A stretch of 64,000 nucleotides of DNA from Cupriavidus taiwanensis (GCF_900250075.1 NZ_LT977071.1:1815801-1879800); one strand, 5' to 3'. Shown: positions 35,281 to 44,533, counted from the stretch's first letter. Numbers and translations: made by a program. Notes: generated by a model not told the origin, from the letters alone.

Positions 35281-35910
35281 GTGCAACGCCTGCTGCTGGG
35301 CATCGACTGGCTCAGCACCCTCGTGGGCCAGGCCGCCTCGTGGCTGATCATCGCGCTCACGCTGATGATCAGCTACGAGGTGTTCTCGCGCTATGCGCTG
35401 GGCGCGCCGCACGCCTGGGTGTTCGACGCCAGCAACATGCTGTACGGCGCGCTGTTCATGCTGGCGGGCGCGTACACGCTGGCCAAGCGCGGCCACGTGC
35501 GCGGCGACATCCTCTACGGCTTCCTGTCGCCGCGGATGCAGGCCGGCATCGACCTGGTGCTGTACCTGGCGTTCTTCTTCCCCGGCGTGATCGCACTGGC
35601 CTGGGCCGGCATCGATTTCTTCGAGGTCTCGCTGGCGCAGAACGAACACTCTTCGATCGCCGCCGACGGCCCGCCGATCTATCCGTTCAAGGCGGTGATC
35701 CCGGTGGCCGGCGCGCTGCTGCTGCTGCAGGGCGTGGCCGAAACCATCCGCTGCGTCCTGTGCCTGCGCAGTGGCAGCTGGCCGCTGCGCGAAGGCGATG
35801 TCGAGGAAGTCGACGTCGACAAGCTCAAGGAGATGGTGCAAGGCACGCCCACGGCCGAGCTGGTCGACGCTCCGCCGCCGCGCGACAACCCGCCGGGAGC
35901 CGGCCGATGA
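35281..35910 (+). CDS. TRAP transporter small membrane subunit (DctQ)
   Basis: Protein of 209 residues with four membrane helices and the DctQ-type segment MISYEVFSRYALGAPHAWVFD (about 30-50). The start is GTG at 35281. The hydrophilic C-terminal tail of about 45 residues ends in a Pro-rich stretch. It overlaps dctM by four bases. Confidence 0.92.
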   Translation: MQRLLLGIDWLSTLVGQAASWLIIALTLMISYEVFSRYALGAPHAWVFDASNMLYGALFMLAGAYTLAKRGHVRGDILYGFLSPRMQAGIDLVLYLAFFFPGVIALAWAGIDFFEVSLAQNEHSSIAADGPPIYPFKAVIPVAGALLLLQGVAETIRCVLCLRSGSWPLREGDVEEVDVDKLKEMVQGTPTAELVDAPPPRDNPPGAGR

Positions 35911-37832
35911 GGAAGGAACTGTGGTTTGGCGTGTCGCTGATGGTGCTGATCGTCGGTGCCGTGGCCTGGTTCATGCCGGCTCCGGGGGACTGGACCAGCG
36001 GGCACCTGGGCCTGCTGATGCTGGCGCTGATCGTGGTGGCGATCATGCTGGGCTTTCCCACCGCGTTCACGCTGATGGGCATGGGCGTGCTGTTTTCCTG
36101 GCTGGCTTACCGCAACGCCAACCCCGAGATCGCGGTACAGCAGACGCTGGACCTGATGGTGCAGCGGGCCTATGCGGTGATGACCAACGATGTCCTGATC
36201 TCGATCCCGCTGTTCGTGTTCATGGGCTACCTGGTCGAGCGCTCGAACCTGATCGAGAAGCTGTTCCGCAGCCTGCACCTGGCGCTGGCGTGGATCCCCG
36301 GTTCGCTCGCCGTGGCCACGCTGGTGACCTGCGCGATTTTTGCCACCGCCACCGGCATCGTCGGCGCGGTGGTCACGCTGATGGGGCTGCTGGCCTTCCC
36401 CGCCATGCTGCGCGCGGGCTACAGCACCTCGCTGTCGGCCGGCGCGGTGACCGCCGGCGGCTGCCTGGGCATCCTGATCCCGCCGTCGGTGCTGCTGATC
36501 GTCTACGGCGCCACCGCGGGCGTCTCCGTGGTGCAGCTCTATGCCGGCGCCTTCTTCCCCGGCCTGATGCTGACCGGGCTCTATGTGCTTTACATCGTGC
36601 TGCTGGCCAAGCTCAAGCCCGCGCTGGCGCCGCCGCTGCCTGAAGCGGAACGCGTGGTGCCGCTGCCGCCGGTGGCGCGCACGCTGCAGGCGCGCGGCGC
36701 CACCCATGCCCTGCCGGCGCTGGGCGCGGGCCTGATGCGCGCACTCAAGGGCCCGCGCAATGCCGAGGTGCCAAGCGCCGTGTTCGCGCGCCAGCTCGGC
36801 ATCGTGCTGCTGCCGGCGCTGGCGACGGCGCTGGTAATGGGCACGATCTACAGCGTGGTCACTTCCCCGGCCGCGAGCATCGCGGTCGAGTCGCCGTTGT
36901 CGCTGGGCGGCGCAGAGGAAAGCAGCGCGGCGGTCGACGACCTGGCGGCACCGCCGTCGGAGGAACCGGCGGCGCCGGCCGCCGCGGCACCGGCCACGCC
37001 TGCGGCACCGGCCACGTCCGCCACACCCGGCGCCGCCGAGGCGGATGCCCGCCCCGCTACCACGCCTGCCGCCGCCGTGTCGGCACCGCGCTGGTTCTGG
37101 ATCACGCTGGCGGTGGTGGGCCTGCTGCTGGTGTATTTCTACTGGCGCTTCAGCTTTGCGCGGGTGGAAATCTTCAAGATGCTGCTGACGTCTTTCTTCC
37201 CGCTGGCGCTGCTGATCCTGGCGGTGCTGGGTTCGATCGTGTTCGGGCTGGCCACGCCCACCGAGGCCGCCGCGGTCGGTTCGCTCGGCGGCGCGCTGCT
37301 GGCGGCCGCCTACCGCCAGCTGAACTTCCGCGTGCTCAAGGAATCGGTGCTGCTGACCGCCAAGACCAGCGCCATGGTGTGCTGGCTGTTCGTGGGCTCG
37401 TCGATCTTCTCGGCCGCGTTCGCGCTGCTGGGCGGGCAGGCGCTGGTCGAGCAATGGGTGCTGTCGATGAACCTGTCGCCGGTGCAGTTCATGATCCTGG
37501 CGCAGCTGATCATCTTCCTGCTGGGGTGGCCGCTGGAGTGGACCGAGATCATCATCATCTTCATGCCGATCTTTATCCCGCTGCTGGACAACTTCGGCAT
37601 CGATCCGCTGTTCTTCGGGCTGCTGGTGGCGCTGAACCTGCAGACCGCCTTCCTGTCGCCGCCGGTGGCGATGGCCGCGTTCTACCTGAAGGGCGTGGCG
37701 CCGCCCCATGTCACGCTGAACCAGATTTTCCTCGGCATGCTGCCGTTCATGGGCATCCAGCTGATTGCGCTGGTGCTGCTCTACGTCTTCCCTGAAATCG
37801 GCCTCTGGCTGCCGACCGTGCTGTACCGCTGA
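35907..37832 (+). CDS. TRAP transporter large membrane subunit (DctM) with a long internal insert
   Basis: Protein of 641 residues, whereas DctM is usually about 425-450. Residues 1-235 and about 425-641 are the normal halves (IPLFVFMGYLVERSN, GGCLGILIPPSVLLIVYG; ATPTEAAAVGSLGG, LNLQTAFLSPPVAM). Between them lie about 190 residues: a segment with two extra hydrophobic stretches (about 297-316 and 396-412) separated by an acidic, Ala/Pro-rich linker (about 336-393). The frame is continuous, so the insert is translated. It provides the main Na+/solute channel. Confidence 0.9.
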   Translation: MRKELWFGVSLMVLIVGAVAWFMPAPGDWTSGHLGLLMLALIVVAIMLGFPTAFTLMGMGVLFSWLAYRNANPEIAVQQTLDLMVQRAYAVMTNDVLISIPLFVFMGYLVERSNLIEKLFRSLHLALAWIPGSLAVATLVTCAIFATATGIVGAVVTLMGLLAFPAMLRAGYSTSLSAGAVTAGGCLGILIPPSVLLIVYGATAGVSVVQLYAGAFFPGLMLTGLYVLYIVLLAKLKPALAPPLPEAERVVPLPPVARTLQARGATHALPALGAGLMRALKGPRNAEVPSAVFARQLGIVLLPALATALVMGTIYSVVTSPAASIAVESPLSLGGAEESSAAVDDLAAPPSEEPAAPAAAAPATPAAPATSATPGAAEADARPATTPAAAVSAPRWFWITLAVVGLLLVYFYWRFSFARVEIFKMLLTSFFPLALLILAVLGSIVFGLATPTEAAAVGSLGGALLAAAYRQLNFRVLKESVLLTAKTSAMVCWLFVGSSIFSAAFALLGGQALVEQWVLSMNLSPVQFMILAQLIIFLLGWPLEWTEIIIIFMPIFIPLLDNFGIDPLFFGLLVALNLQTAFLSPPVAMAAFYLKGVAPPHVTLNQIFLGMLPFMGIQLIALVLLYVFPEIGLWLPTVLYR

Positions 37833-37869
37833 GCGGCGCATCGTTGCCGCGGCGCCCGTTTCCTATACT

Positions 37870-37886
37870 GGTTGGCAATGCCAACC
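37870..37886. repeat. Perfect inverted repeat across the start codon of the next gene
   Basis: GGTTGGCA-A-TGCCAACC is an 8-bp perfect palindrome with a one-base centre at 37870-37886. The ATG at 37878 lies inside it. A TATACT sequence (37864-37869) directly before it looks like a -10 box, so the mRNA may be nearly leaderless. It could be an operator or an RNA hairpin hiding the start. Confidence 0.6.
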
Positions 37887-39344
37887 GATACCGCCCTCGC
37901 CAGCCCGCCTGCCGGCACCACCTTCCACACCGACATTCCCGGGCGGCTCGACCGCCTGCCGTGGTCGCGCTGGCACTGGCGCGTGGCGATCGCGCTGGGC
38001 GTCGCGTGGGTGCTCGATGGCCTGGAGGTCACGCTGGTGGGCTCGGTCGGCGCGGTGCTGGAGCGTCCCGATACGCTCGGGCTGAGCGCGACCGAGGTGG
38101 GCTGGTCGGGCTCGCTCTACATCGCCGGCGCGGTGCTGGGGGCGCTGGTGTTCGGGCGCATGGCCGACCGGCTCGGCCGCAAGCGGCTGTTCCTGGCCAC
38201 GCTCGCGGTCTACATGGTGGCCACGCTGGCGACCGCGTTCGCACCCGACTTTGCCTTCTTTGCGGCCTGCCGCTTCTGCACCGGCCTGGGCATCGGCGGC
38301 GAATATGCCGCCATCAATTCGGCCATCGACGAACTGATTCCCGCGCGCGTCAGGGGACGCGTGAACCTGGCCATCAACGGCAGTTTCTGGCTGGGCGCGG
38401 CGCTGGGCGCGGGGCTCAGCCTGGTGCTGCTGGATGCGCGCGTATTCGGTCCGGTGTGGGGCTGGCGCGCCTGCTTCGCGCTCGGCGCGGTGCTGGCGGT
38501 GGCGATCGTGCTGGTGCGCCGGCATGTGCCGGAGAGCCCGCGCTGGCTTGCCACGCACGGGCGGCTGGACGAGGCCGAGCGCATCATCGCCGCGATCGAG
38601 GCCGAAGTGCGCGCCAGCCATGGGACGCTGCCGCCGGTGTCGCCCGATTGCGCGGCGGTGGCGATGCGCCGCCGCGCCGCGCCCGGCGTGGGCGAGGTCA
38701 TGCGCCTGCTGCTGCGGCGCTTTCGCCAGCGCAGCCTGATCACGCTGGCGCTGATGGTGGCGCAGGCCTTCTTCTACAACGCGATCTTCTTCACCTATGC
38801 GCTGGTGCTGTCGCGCTTCTACGGCGTGCCGGAAGCCCGCGTGGCGCTGTATATCTTTCCGTTCGCGCTCGGCAACGCGCTGGGCCCGCTGCTGCTGGGG
38901 CCGTTGTTCGACCACGTCGGGCGCCGGCGCATGATCGCCGCCACCTACGTGCTGTCGGGCGTTGGCCTGGCCTTGACCGGCTGGGCCTTCGTGCAGGGCT
39001 GGCTCGACGCGCGCACGCAGGCGCTGTGCTGGTCCGCGGTGTTCTTTCTCGCCTCGGCCGCGGCCAGTTCCGCCTACCTGACCGCGAGCGAGGTATTCCC
39101 GCTGGAAATGCGCGCGCTGGCGATCTCGGTGTTCTACGCCGTGGGCACCGGCACCGGCGGCTTCATCGCGCCGCTGCTGCTGGGCGCGTTGATCGAGAGC
39201 GGCAGCCGCGAAGCAGTGGCGGCGGGCTACGGCTTCGGCGCGGCGCTGGTGATCGTCGCCGGGCTGCTGGCGTTGCGCTTCGGCATCGATGCCGAACGCC
39301 GCCCGCTGGAGCATATCGCGCCGCCGCTCGGCAGCGACGAATAG
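37878..39344 (+). CDS. MFS transporter, sugar/aromatic acid porter-like
   Basis: Permease of 488 residues with 12 predicted helices. It has an N-terminal LDGLEVTLVGSVGAVL helix resembling the AAHS/NiaP group, and MFS loop motifs GRMADRLGRKRLF and DHVGRRRM. R-rich cytoplasmic middle (about 205-270). Substrate cannot be read. ATG 37878 is preferred to the TTG six bases earlier. It is separated from the TRAP operon by 45 bases and an inverted repeat. Confidence 0.82.
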   Translation: MPTDTALASPPAGTTFHTDIPGRLDRLPWSRWHWRVAIALGVAWVLDGLEVTLVGSVGAVLERPDTLGLSATEVGWSGSLYIAGAVLGALVFGRMADRLGRKRLFLATLAVYMVATLATAFAPDFAFFAACRFCTGLGIGGEYAAINSAIDELIPARVRGRVNLAINGSFWLGAALGAGLSLVLLDARVFGPVWGWRACFALGAVLAVAIVLVRRHVPESPRWLATHGRLDEAERIIAAIEAEVRASHGTLPPVSPDCAAVAMRRRAAPGVGEVMRLLLRRFRQRSLITLALMVAQAFFYNAIFFTYALVLSRFYGVPEARVALYIFPFALGNALGPLLLGPLFDHVGRRRMIAATYVLSGVGLALTGWAFVQGWLDARTQALCWSAVFFLASAAASSAYLTASEVFPLEMRALAISVFYAVGTGTGGFIAPLLLGALIESGSREAVAAGYGFGAALVIVAGLLALRFGIDAERRPLEHIAPPLGSDE

Positions 39345-39801
39345 AGACGCTGCGCGGCGCAATTCTGCGCCTCTTCTCCACGCCGTGTTAAGCAGTGCTA
39401 CAGCCTCCTCTTACACATTCTTACAGCAAGCGAAGGGGCAACTGACTAGCCTTAACTCACCCGCGGCGGCCTGAGTGCGTGAATCTTTGCTTCAGCGGGC
39501 CGCCATGTCTTGGCCAATCAACTGGCCATTGTTCAACTCTGCCTGGATGAAGCCGGGCAACTCCACGGGCTGCACGCCGCTGCATGCGGTATGTCGGTCC
39601 GATTGCAAAGTGCGCCGATACGGCCCAGCCACATCGCGCGTGCTGCAGACAACAAGCTGAATTGGGGACTTGCAAGCCGGGCCACGCGCGACAGCCCTTG
39701 CGCGACGCCACACGCTTGCCTGACGGATACGCTCGCCCGGCATCCATGCGCCGGATGCCGGCGGGGATGTTTTTTGACTTTGCTTGCCGGAGAACAACAC
39801 C
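39345..39801 (+). promoter_or_regulatory. 457-base leader/promoter region of the polysaccharide locus
   Basis: No convincing gene is present. Visible signals are two exact TCTTACA copies at 39409-39415 and 39419-39425 (10-base period, the pattern of a response-regulator tandem site) and a refolding hairpin at 39737-39775. A 61-codon open frame from GTG 39475 is uncertain. GGAG at 39789-39792 is the ribosome site of the first gene. Confidence 0.5.
39737..39775 (+). terminator. Intrinsic terminator with an alternative fold, candidate attenuator
   Basis: Fold 1: CATCC (39741-39745) pairs with GGATG (39765-39769) and CGCCGG (39749-39754) pairs with CCGGCG (39758-39763), directly followed by six Ts (39770-39775), a good intrinsic terminator. 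Fold 2: CCGGCATCC (39737-39745) pairs with GGATGCCGG (39753-39761), which uses the same bases and leaves the T-run unpaired from the stem. The element ends 26 bases before the HlyD-type start, so it can act on this operon. Confidence 0.6.
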
Positions 39802-41202
39802 ATGGCCGACCAGCGCAACAACCCACCGCCGCGCCCCCACTCGCTGACCCCCGCCCCGCTGCGCCAACCCCAGGGCGAGGGGCTGGTGCAGCGCCCGCAG
39901 CCGGTCGCCGTGCCGCTGTGGCATATCGTGCCGCGCATGGCGGGCTACGGCGTGGTGCTGTTCATCATCTGGGCCGTGCTGACGATCATGTTTCCAAATG
40001 TGTTTACGCGCTCGTCGGAACGCGCGGTGGTGAACAGCCCCGTCAGCCTGGTGACGTCGCCGGTGGAGGGCGTGGTGATGAAGCAGATGGTGGCCGCGGG
40101 CCAGCCGTTCACGGCCAACCAGGCGCTGATGGTGGTGCAGAACCCCAACATCGACCGTTCGCTGCTGGTCGACCTGACCGGCAAGAAGCTCGACAACCAG
40201 CAGCGCTATGACTCGGCCAAGGCGCGGCTGGAAAGCAACCGACGGCTGATGGCTGCCACCGACCAGGACCTGCAGCGCTACAACAGCGCCGCGCAGCGCG
40301 AGCATGCCGCGCGCGTGCGCGCGCTGGAAGCGCGGCTGGCTTCGGCCAAGGCGCAGGAAGACCAGCAGCAGGAAGTGGTCAACCGCAACCAGGGCATGCA
40401 GTGGGCCGGCGCGGTCAGCGAGGCCTATACCAATGCCTCGCGCTACCAGCTGTCGATGCTGTCCAACGCCAAGGCCGCGGCCAAGGCCGAGCTCGACAAT
40501 GCCATCGGCGACAGCCAGGCGTCGCGCAACAAGGTCTATGCGTCGTCCACCGACGGCCCCAGCGCCACGCTCGCGCAGCGCCGCCAGGTGCTGGGGGCGG
40601 AAGCGGCACAGCTGACGGCGGAGCTGGAGCAGCTGGAAGCCTACGGCAAGTCGGTCGACGCAATGATCGCGACCGAGCAGGAACGCATCGACCGTCTCTC
40701 CAACCTTGAGATCCGCTCGCCCGAGCCCGGCACCATCGAAGACCTGATCGCGCAGCCGGGCATGCGCGTCGCCGCCGGCGCCACCCTGGCGCGCGCCAGC
40801 AACTGCGCGCAGACGCGCGTGGTGGCGGTGTTCCCGCGCAGCCTCAGCGACAACCTGCTGCCCGGTGCGCGCCTGAACGTGCAGGTCGACGGCGTGCCCA
40901 CCGCGCTGCCGGCATCGGTGGCCGAGGTGCTGCCGCGCGCGCCGGACGGCGACCAGGCGCGCTACTTCGTGCCGTTCCCGCCGATCGAGAAGAACGAGAT
41001 CTACGTGATCGCCAAGCTCGACCGCCCGCTGGGCAACCTGCCGGCCAAGGCCGGCGCGGCGTCGGGCAGCGCGGCCGCGCCCGCTACCGCAGGCACGGCA
41101 GCGGCGGCGGCGCCGGCGCAGTCCGGACACTGCGGCATGGGCCGCTGGGCCCGCGTCACGCTGAACCAGAGCTGGCTGGGCCAGCTGCGGGCCTCGCTGT
41201 AA
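39802..41202 (+). CDS. HlyD-family periplasmic adaptor of the polysaccharide locus
   Basis: Protein of 466 residues. A Pro-rich cytoplasmic start (1-40) is followed by one membrane helix (about 47-65). Then come a biotinyl-lipoyl half (SPVEGVVMKQMVAAGQPF), a coiled-coil region (about 125-300) and the second half IRSPEPGTIEDLIAQPGMRVAAGATL, with an Ala-rich stretch and an unusual Cys near the end. This is membrane fusion protein architecture, like Alg44- or BgsB-type partners of glycosyltransferases. ATG 39802 has GGAG nine bases upstream. Its neighbours suggest it links the inner-membrane synthase to the outer-membrane channel. Confidence 0.82.
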   Translation: MADQRNNPPPRPHSLTPAPLRQPQGEGLVQRPQPVAVPLWHIVPRMAGYGVVLFIIWAVLTIMFPNVFTRSSERAVVNSPVSLVTSPVEGVVMKQMVAAGQPFTANQALMVVQNPNIDRSLLVDLTGKKLDNQQRYDSAKARLESNRRLMAATDQDLQRYNSAAQREHAARVRALEARLASAKAQEDQQQEVVNRNQGMQWAGAVSEAYTNASRYQLSMLSNAKAAAKAELDNAIGDSQASRNKVYASSTDGPSATLAQRRQVLGAEAAQLTAELEQLEAYGKSVDAMIATEQERIDRLSNLEIRSPEPGTIEDLIAQPGMRVAAGATLARASNCAQTRVVAVFPRSLSDNLLPGARLNVQVDGVPTALPASVAEVLPRAPDGDQARYFVPFPPIEKNEIYVIAKLDRPLGNLPAKAGAASGSAAAPATAGTAAAAAPAQSGHCGMGRWARVTLNQSWLGQLRASL

Positions 41203-41225
41203 GCGCCCGCGCCAAGGAGAGCCGG

Positions 41226-42569
41226 ATGCGATTGCCGATCCCGACCGCGCGCCTGCCCCGCATGATCGCCGGCGCGCTGCTTCCCGTCCTGCTGGCGCTG
41301 GCGCCGAGCGCGGCGCGCGCCGCCGATCCCGCGCAGCAGGCGCTGCTGTCAGAAGGCTGCAAGGCGCTGGCCGACCAGGTCGCCCGCGCCGGCGGCAATG
41401 GCCCGCTGTTCCTGCCCAGCTACGAGCCCGCGCCCGGCGGCGAACCGCTGTCGCCGGCGCTGCGCAATGCCGCCTTCGTCTACGACAACGCGCTGGCCGG
41501 CATCGCGCTGGTCGCCTGCAAGCGGCCCGCGGAAGCGCGCCGCATTGCCGACGCGGTGCTGCAAGCCACGCGCCAGGACCGCCACTTCCGCGACGCGCGC
41601 TTGCGCAACGCCTACCGCGCCGGGCCGCTGCCAGCGGGCCCGGCGCCGCTGCCGGGCTGGTGGGACGAACCCAGCAAGCGCTGGTTCGAAGACGCCTACC
41701 AGGCCGGCACCGCCACCGGCAACGTGGCCTGGGCCGCGCTGCTGCTGCTGGCGGTGCATGACGCCACGCGCGATGCGCGCTATCTCGACGGCGCCGCGGC
41801 GCTGATGGGCTGGGTGCATGCCACCGTGCCCGACCCCGCCGCGCCGGCCGGCTATATCGGCGGCTTCTTCGGCCATGAGCCCAAGCAGATCCGCCAGGGC
41901 TGGAAATCGACCGAGCACAACGTCGACACCTATGCGGCCTTCAGCTGGCTGGCCAGCCTGCGCAACGAGCCGCGCTGGCGCGACGGCGCGGCGCGCTCGC
42001 GCGGCTTTGTCGGCGCCATGTGGCAGCCGCGCGAGGGCCGCTTCATCATCGGCACGCACGACGACGGGCGCGCGCCCAATGCCGGCCCGTCGGCGCTGGA
42101 CGCCGTGCTGTGGCCGCTGATCGCCTTCCCCGATCCGCCGCAGGACTGGCGCCGCAACCTGGCCTGGGTCGAAGCCAGGCATCGCGCCGGCGCCGGCTAC
42201 GGCTTCAAGGGCAGCCCCGACGGCATCTGGACCGAAGGCACCGGACAGGCCGCGCTGGTACTGCAGGCCGCCGGCCAGGCGCAGCAGGCCGCGCCGCTGT
42301 GGCCGCTGCTGCGGGCGCAGCGCGCGCCGTCCGGCATGCTCTACGCCACGCCGCAGGCGCGCGTCAGCACCGGGCTGTCGATCGGCCCAACCTCCACCAC
42401 CGAGGACTTTCACTACTTCCACCTGCCGCACCTGGGCGCCACCGCGTGGGCGGTGCTGGCCGCCGCGCGCTGGAACCCGTTCCGCCCGGGCGGCTGCCTG
42501 GAGCCGTCCTGCCCGCCGCCGGCCATCGCTGCCACCGCCGCCGCCAGCCCCACCCCCGACAAGGACTGA
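41226..42569 (+). CDS. Exported alpha/alpha-toroid protein, candidate polysaccharide hydrolase or lyase
   Basis: Protein of 447 residues with a signal peptide (about 10-32, ending ARAAD). Repeated helical pairs typical of six-hairpin glycosidase folds follow (AFVYDNALAGIALV, WAALLLLAVHDATRDARYLDGAAALMGW, TEHNVDTYAAFSWLA). Candidate acidic residues occur in YDNAL and STEHNVDTY. It would act in the periplasm on the nascent polymer, as BcsZ or AlgL do in other systems. The exact family is not recognised with certainty. Confidence 0.65.
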   Translation: MRLPIPTARLPRMIAGALLPVLLALAPSAARAADPAQQALLSEGCKALADQVARAGGNGPLFLPSYEPAPGGEPLSPALRNAAFVYDNALAGIALVACKRPAEARRIADAVLQATRQDRHFRDARLRNAYRAGPLPAGPAPLPGWWDEPSKRWFEDAYQAGTATGNVAWAALLLLAVHDATRDARYLDGAAALMGWVHATVPDPAAPAGYIGGFFGHEPKQIRQGWKSTEHNVDTYAAFSWLASLRNEPRWRDGAARSRGFVGAMWQPREGRFIIGTHDDGRAPNAGPSALDAVLWPLIAFPDPPQDWRRNLAWVEARHRAGAGYGFKGSPDGIWTEGTGQAALVLQAAGQAQQAAPLWPLLRAQRAPSGMLYATPQARVSTGLSIGPTSTTEDFHYFHLPHLGATAWAVLAAARWNPFRPGGCLEPSCPPPAIAATAAASPTPDKD

Positions 42570-42571
42570 CG

Positions 42572-44533
42572 ATGTTCGCCCTCTTCCTGGAAAACCAGAC
42601 GCTGCTGATCATCAACGGCGGCGTGCTGCTGGCCACGGTGCTGCTGTCGCTGCTGTGCCGGCACGAACGGCCGGCGGACCGCATCCTGTTCGGCGGCATC
42701 ACCGCGCTGCTGCTGGGCGTGTACCTGACCTGGCGCATCCGCGAAACCCTGCCCGACTGGCAGATGACCTTCGCCAGCGTGTGGGCCCATGTGTTCTTTA
42801 TCTTCGAATGCATGACGCTGGCCTACACGCTGCTGTCGATCGTGGTGCTGTCGCGCACCAGCAACCACACGCCCGATGCCGACGCCGGCGAAGCGGCGCT
42901 GCGCCGCGCGCAGCGGGTGCCGCCGGTGGACATCTTCATCGCTACCTACAACGAAGGCCTGGAGATCCTGGAGAAGACCATCGTCTCCGCGCTGGCGATC
43001 GACTATCCGGACTTCCGCGTCTGGGTGCTCGACGACACCCGCCGCGACTGGCTGCGCGAGTTCTGCGAGCGCGTCGGCGCCAACTACGTGACGCGTCCCG
43101 ATAACGCCCACGCCAAGGCGGGCAACCTCAACAACGGCCTGCGCCACAGCGCCGCCGCCGGCGGTGCGCCCTACATCCTGGTGCTGGACGCGGACTTCGC
43201 GCCCCATCGCAACATCCTGCTGCGCACCGTGGGCCTGTTCGGCGACCCGCGCGTGGGCGTGGTGCAGACGCCCCAGTTCTACTACAACGCCGATCCGATC
43301 CAGTACAACCTGCGCGCCACCGAATGCTGGGTCGACGAGCAGCGCGCCTTCTTCGACGTGATGCAGCCGGCCAAGGACGCGTGGGGCGCGGCGTTCTGCA
43401 TCGGCACCTCGTTCGTGGTGCGGCGCGACCTGATCGAGCTGATCGGCGGCTTCCCCACCGGCACCGTGACCGAGGACATCCACCTGACCTACCGGCTGCT
43501 GCCGCACGGCTATATCACGCGCTGGCTCAACGAGCGCCTGAGCGTGGGCCTGTCGGCCGAGGGCCTGCCCGAATACATCAGCCAGCGCAGCCGCTGGGGG
43601 CTGGGCACGATCCAGGTGGCGCTGACCGCCGACGGACCGCTGCGCGGGCGCGGCTACACCTTCATGCAGCGCCTGCACTATGTGCACGGGCTGCTGCACT
43701 GGCTGTCGCGCCCGTTCACGCTGATGCTGCTGGCGGGGCCGCTGCTGTACTGGTACTTCGGCGTCTCCACGCTGTACGGCGAGCCGCTGCAGTTCCTGGC
43801 CTACGGCCTGCCCGCGCTGGTGGCGTACTGGGCGTACAGCATCTGGATCACCGGGCAGCGCGCGCTGCCGATCTTTACCGAGGTGACGCAGATCGTCGCG
43901 GCGCTGGCGGTGACCGCGTCGCTGGTCAGCGCGATGTTCAAGCCGTTCGGCCGGCCGTTCAAGGTCACCAACAAAGGGCTGGACCGCTCCAAGCTGGTGA
44001 TCCACGGCAAGTTCGCCGCGCTCTACGCCGGCCTGCTGGGGTTCTCCGCGCTCGGCCTCGGCCGCGCGCTGGTGGTGGACCCCGATGCGCAGGGCCTGGC
44101 CTTCAACACGATCTGGACCGGCGTGGCGCTGATGCTGTACCTGGCCTCGCTGCTGGTGTGCGTGGAACTGCCGCGGCCGCGCAAGGAAGAGCGCTTTCCG
44201 CACCATGCCGCCGCGCTGCTGCGCGTCGACGGGCGCGAGTACCGCGTCACCACCCGGGACCTGTCCTGCAACGGCGTGGCCGTGAACACGCCGCTGGCGC
44301 CGGCCTTCCGCCCCGGCATGGAAGGCGCGCTGTGGCTGGCGCAGACCGGCTGGATCCCGTGCCGGGTGGTACGCCGCGACGGCCAGTTGCTGGGGATCGC
44401 GCTGCATACCAGCATGGCCGCGCGCCACGCGCTGATCCGGCTGCTGTTCACCGATCCCGCCCACAACATTGCCCGACAGGGGCAGCCCAAGCTGGCGATC
44501 TCGCGCTTCATGCGCCGTGCGCTGATGGGCTGA
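42572..44533 (+). CDS. Membrane glycosyltransferase (GT2, cellulose-synthase-like) with PilZ domain
   Basis: Protein of 653 residues. Two or three N-terminal helices precede a GT2 domain with processive-synthase motifs: Asp155 region (WVLDDT), DAD at 206-208, TED at 300-302 and QRSRW at 338-342. A C-terminal helix block (about 365-530) follows. The PilZ domain has RKEER (537-541) and DLSCNG (563-568), the complete RxxxR and DxSxxG c-di-GMP signature. It should polymerise a beta-glycan from a nucleotide sugar when c-di-GMP is high. No BcsB or BcsC gene is present, so it is not a standard cellulose operon. Confidence 0.9.
   Translation: MFALFLENQTLLIINGGVLLATVLLSLLCRHERPADRILFGGITALLLGVYLTWRIRETLPDWQMTFASVWAHVFFIFECMTLAYTLLSIVVLSRTSNHTPDADAGEAALRRAQRVPPVDIFIATYNEGLEILEKTIVSALAIDYPDFRVWVLDDTRRDWLREFCERVGANYVTRPDNAHAKAGNLNNGLRHSAAAGGAPYILVLDADFAPHRNILLRTVGLFGDPRVGVVQTPQFYYNADPIQYNLRATECWVDEQRAFFDVMQPAKDAWGAAFCIGTSFVVRRDLIELIGGFPTGTVTEDIHLTYRLLPHGYITRWLNERLSVGLSAEGLPEYISQRSRWGLGTIQVALTADGPLRGRGYTFMQRLHYVHGLLHWLSRPFTLMLLAGPLLYWYFGVSTLYGEPLQFLAYGLPALVAYWAYSIWITGQRALPIFTEVTQIVAALAVTASLVSAMFKPFGRPFKVTNKGLDRSKLVIHGKFAALYAGLLGFSALGLGRALVVDPDAQGLAFNTIWTGVALMLYLASLLVCVELPRPRKEERFPHHAAALLRVDGREYRVTTRDLSCNGVAVNTPLAPAFRPGMEGALWLAQTGWIPCRVVRRDGQLLGIALHTSMAARHALIRLLFTDPAHNIARQGQPKLAISRFMRRALMG

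Noticed and set aside
39475..39660. A 61-codon gene or leader peptide in the polysaccharide leader
   Set aside because: GTG start without a ribosome site, no recognisable sequence and equally long frames on the other strand; kept only as a possibility.
39345..39801. c-di-GMP (GEMM) riboswitch in the polysaccharide leader
   Set aside because: The conserved GEMM elements (for example the CACGCA...GGGCAAACC core and tetraloop receptor) could not be recognised. Only the terminator-like hairpin is supported.
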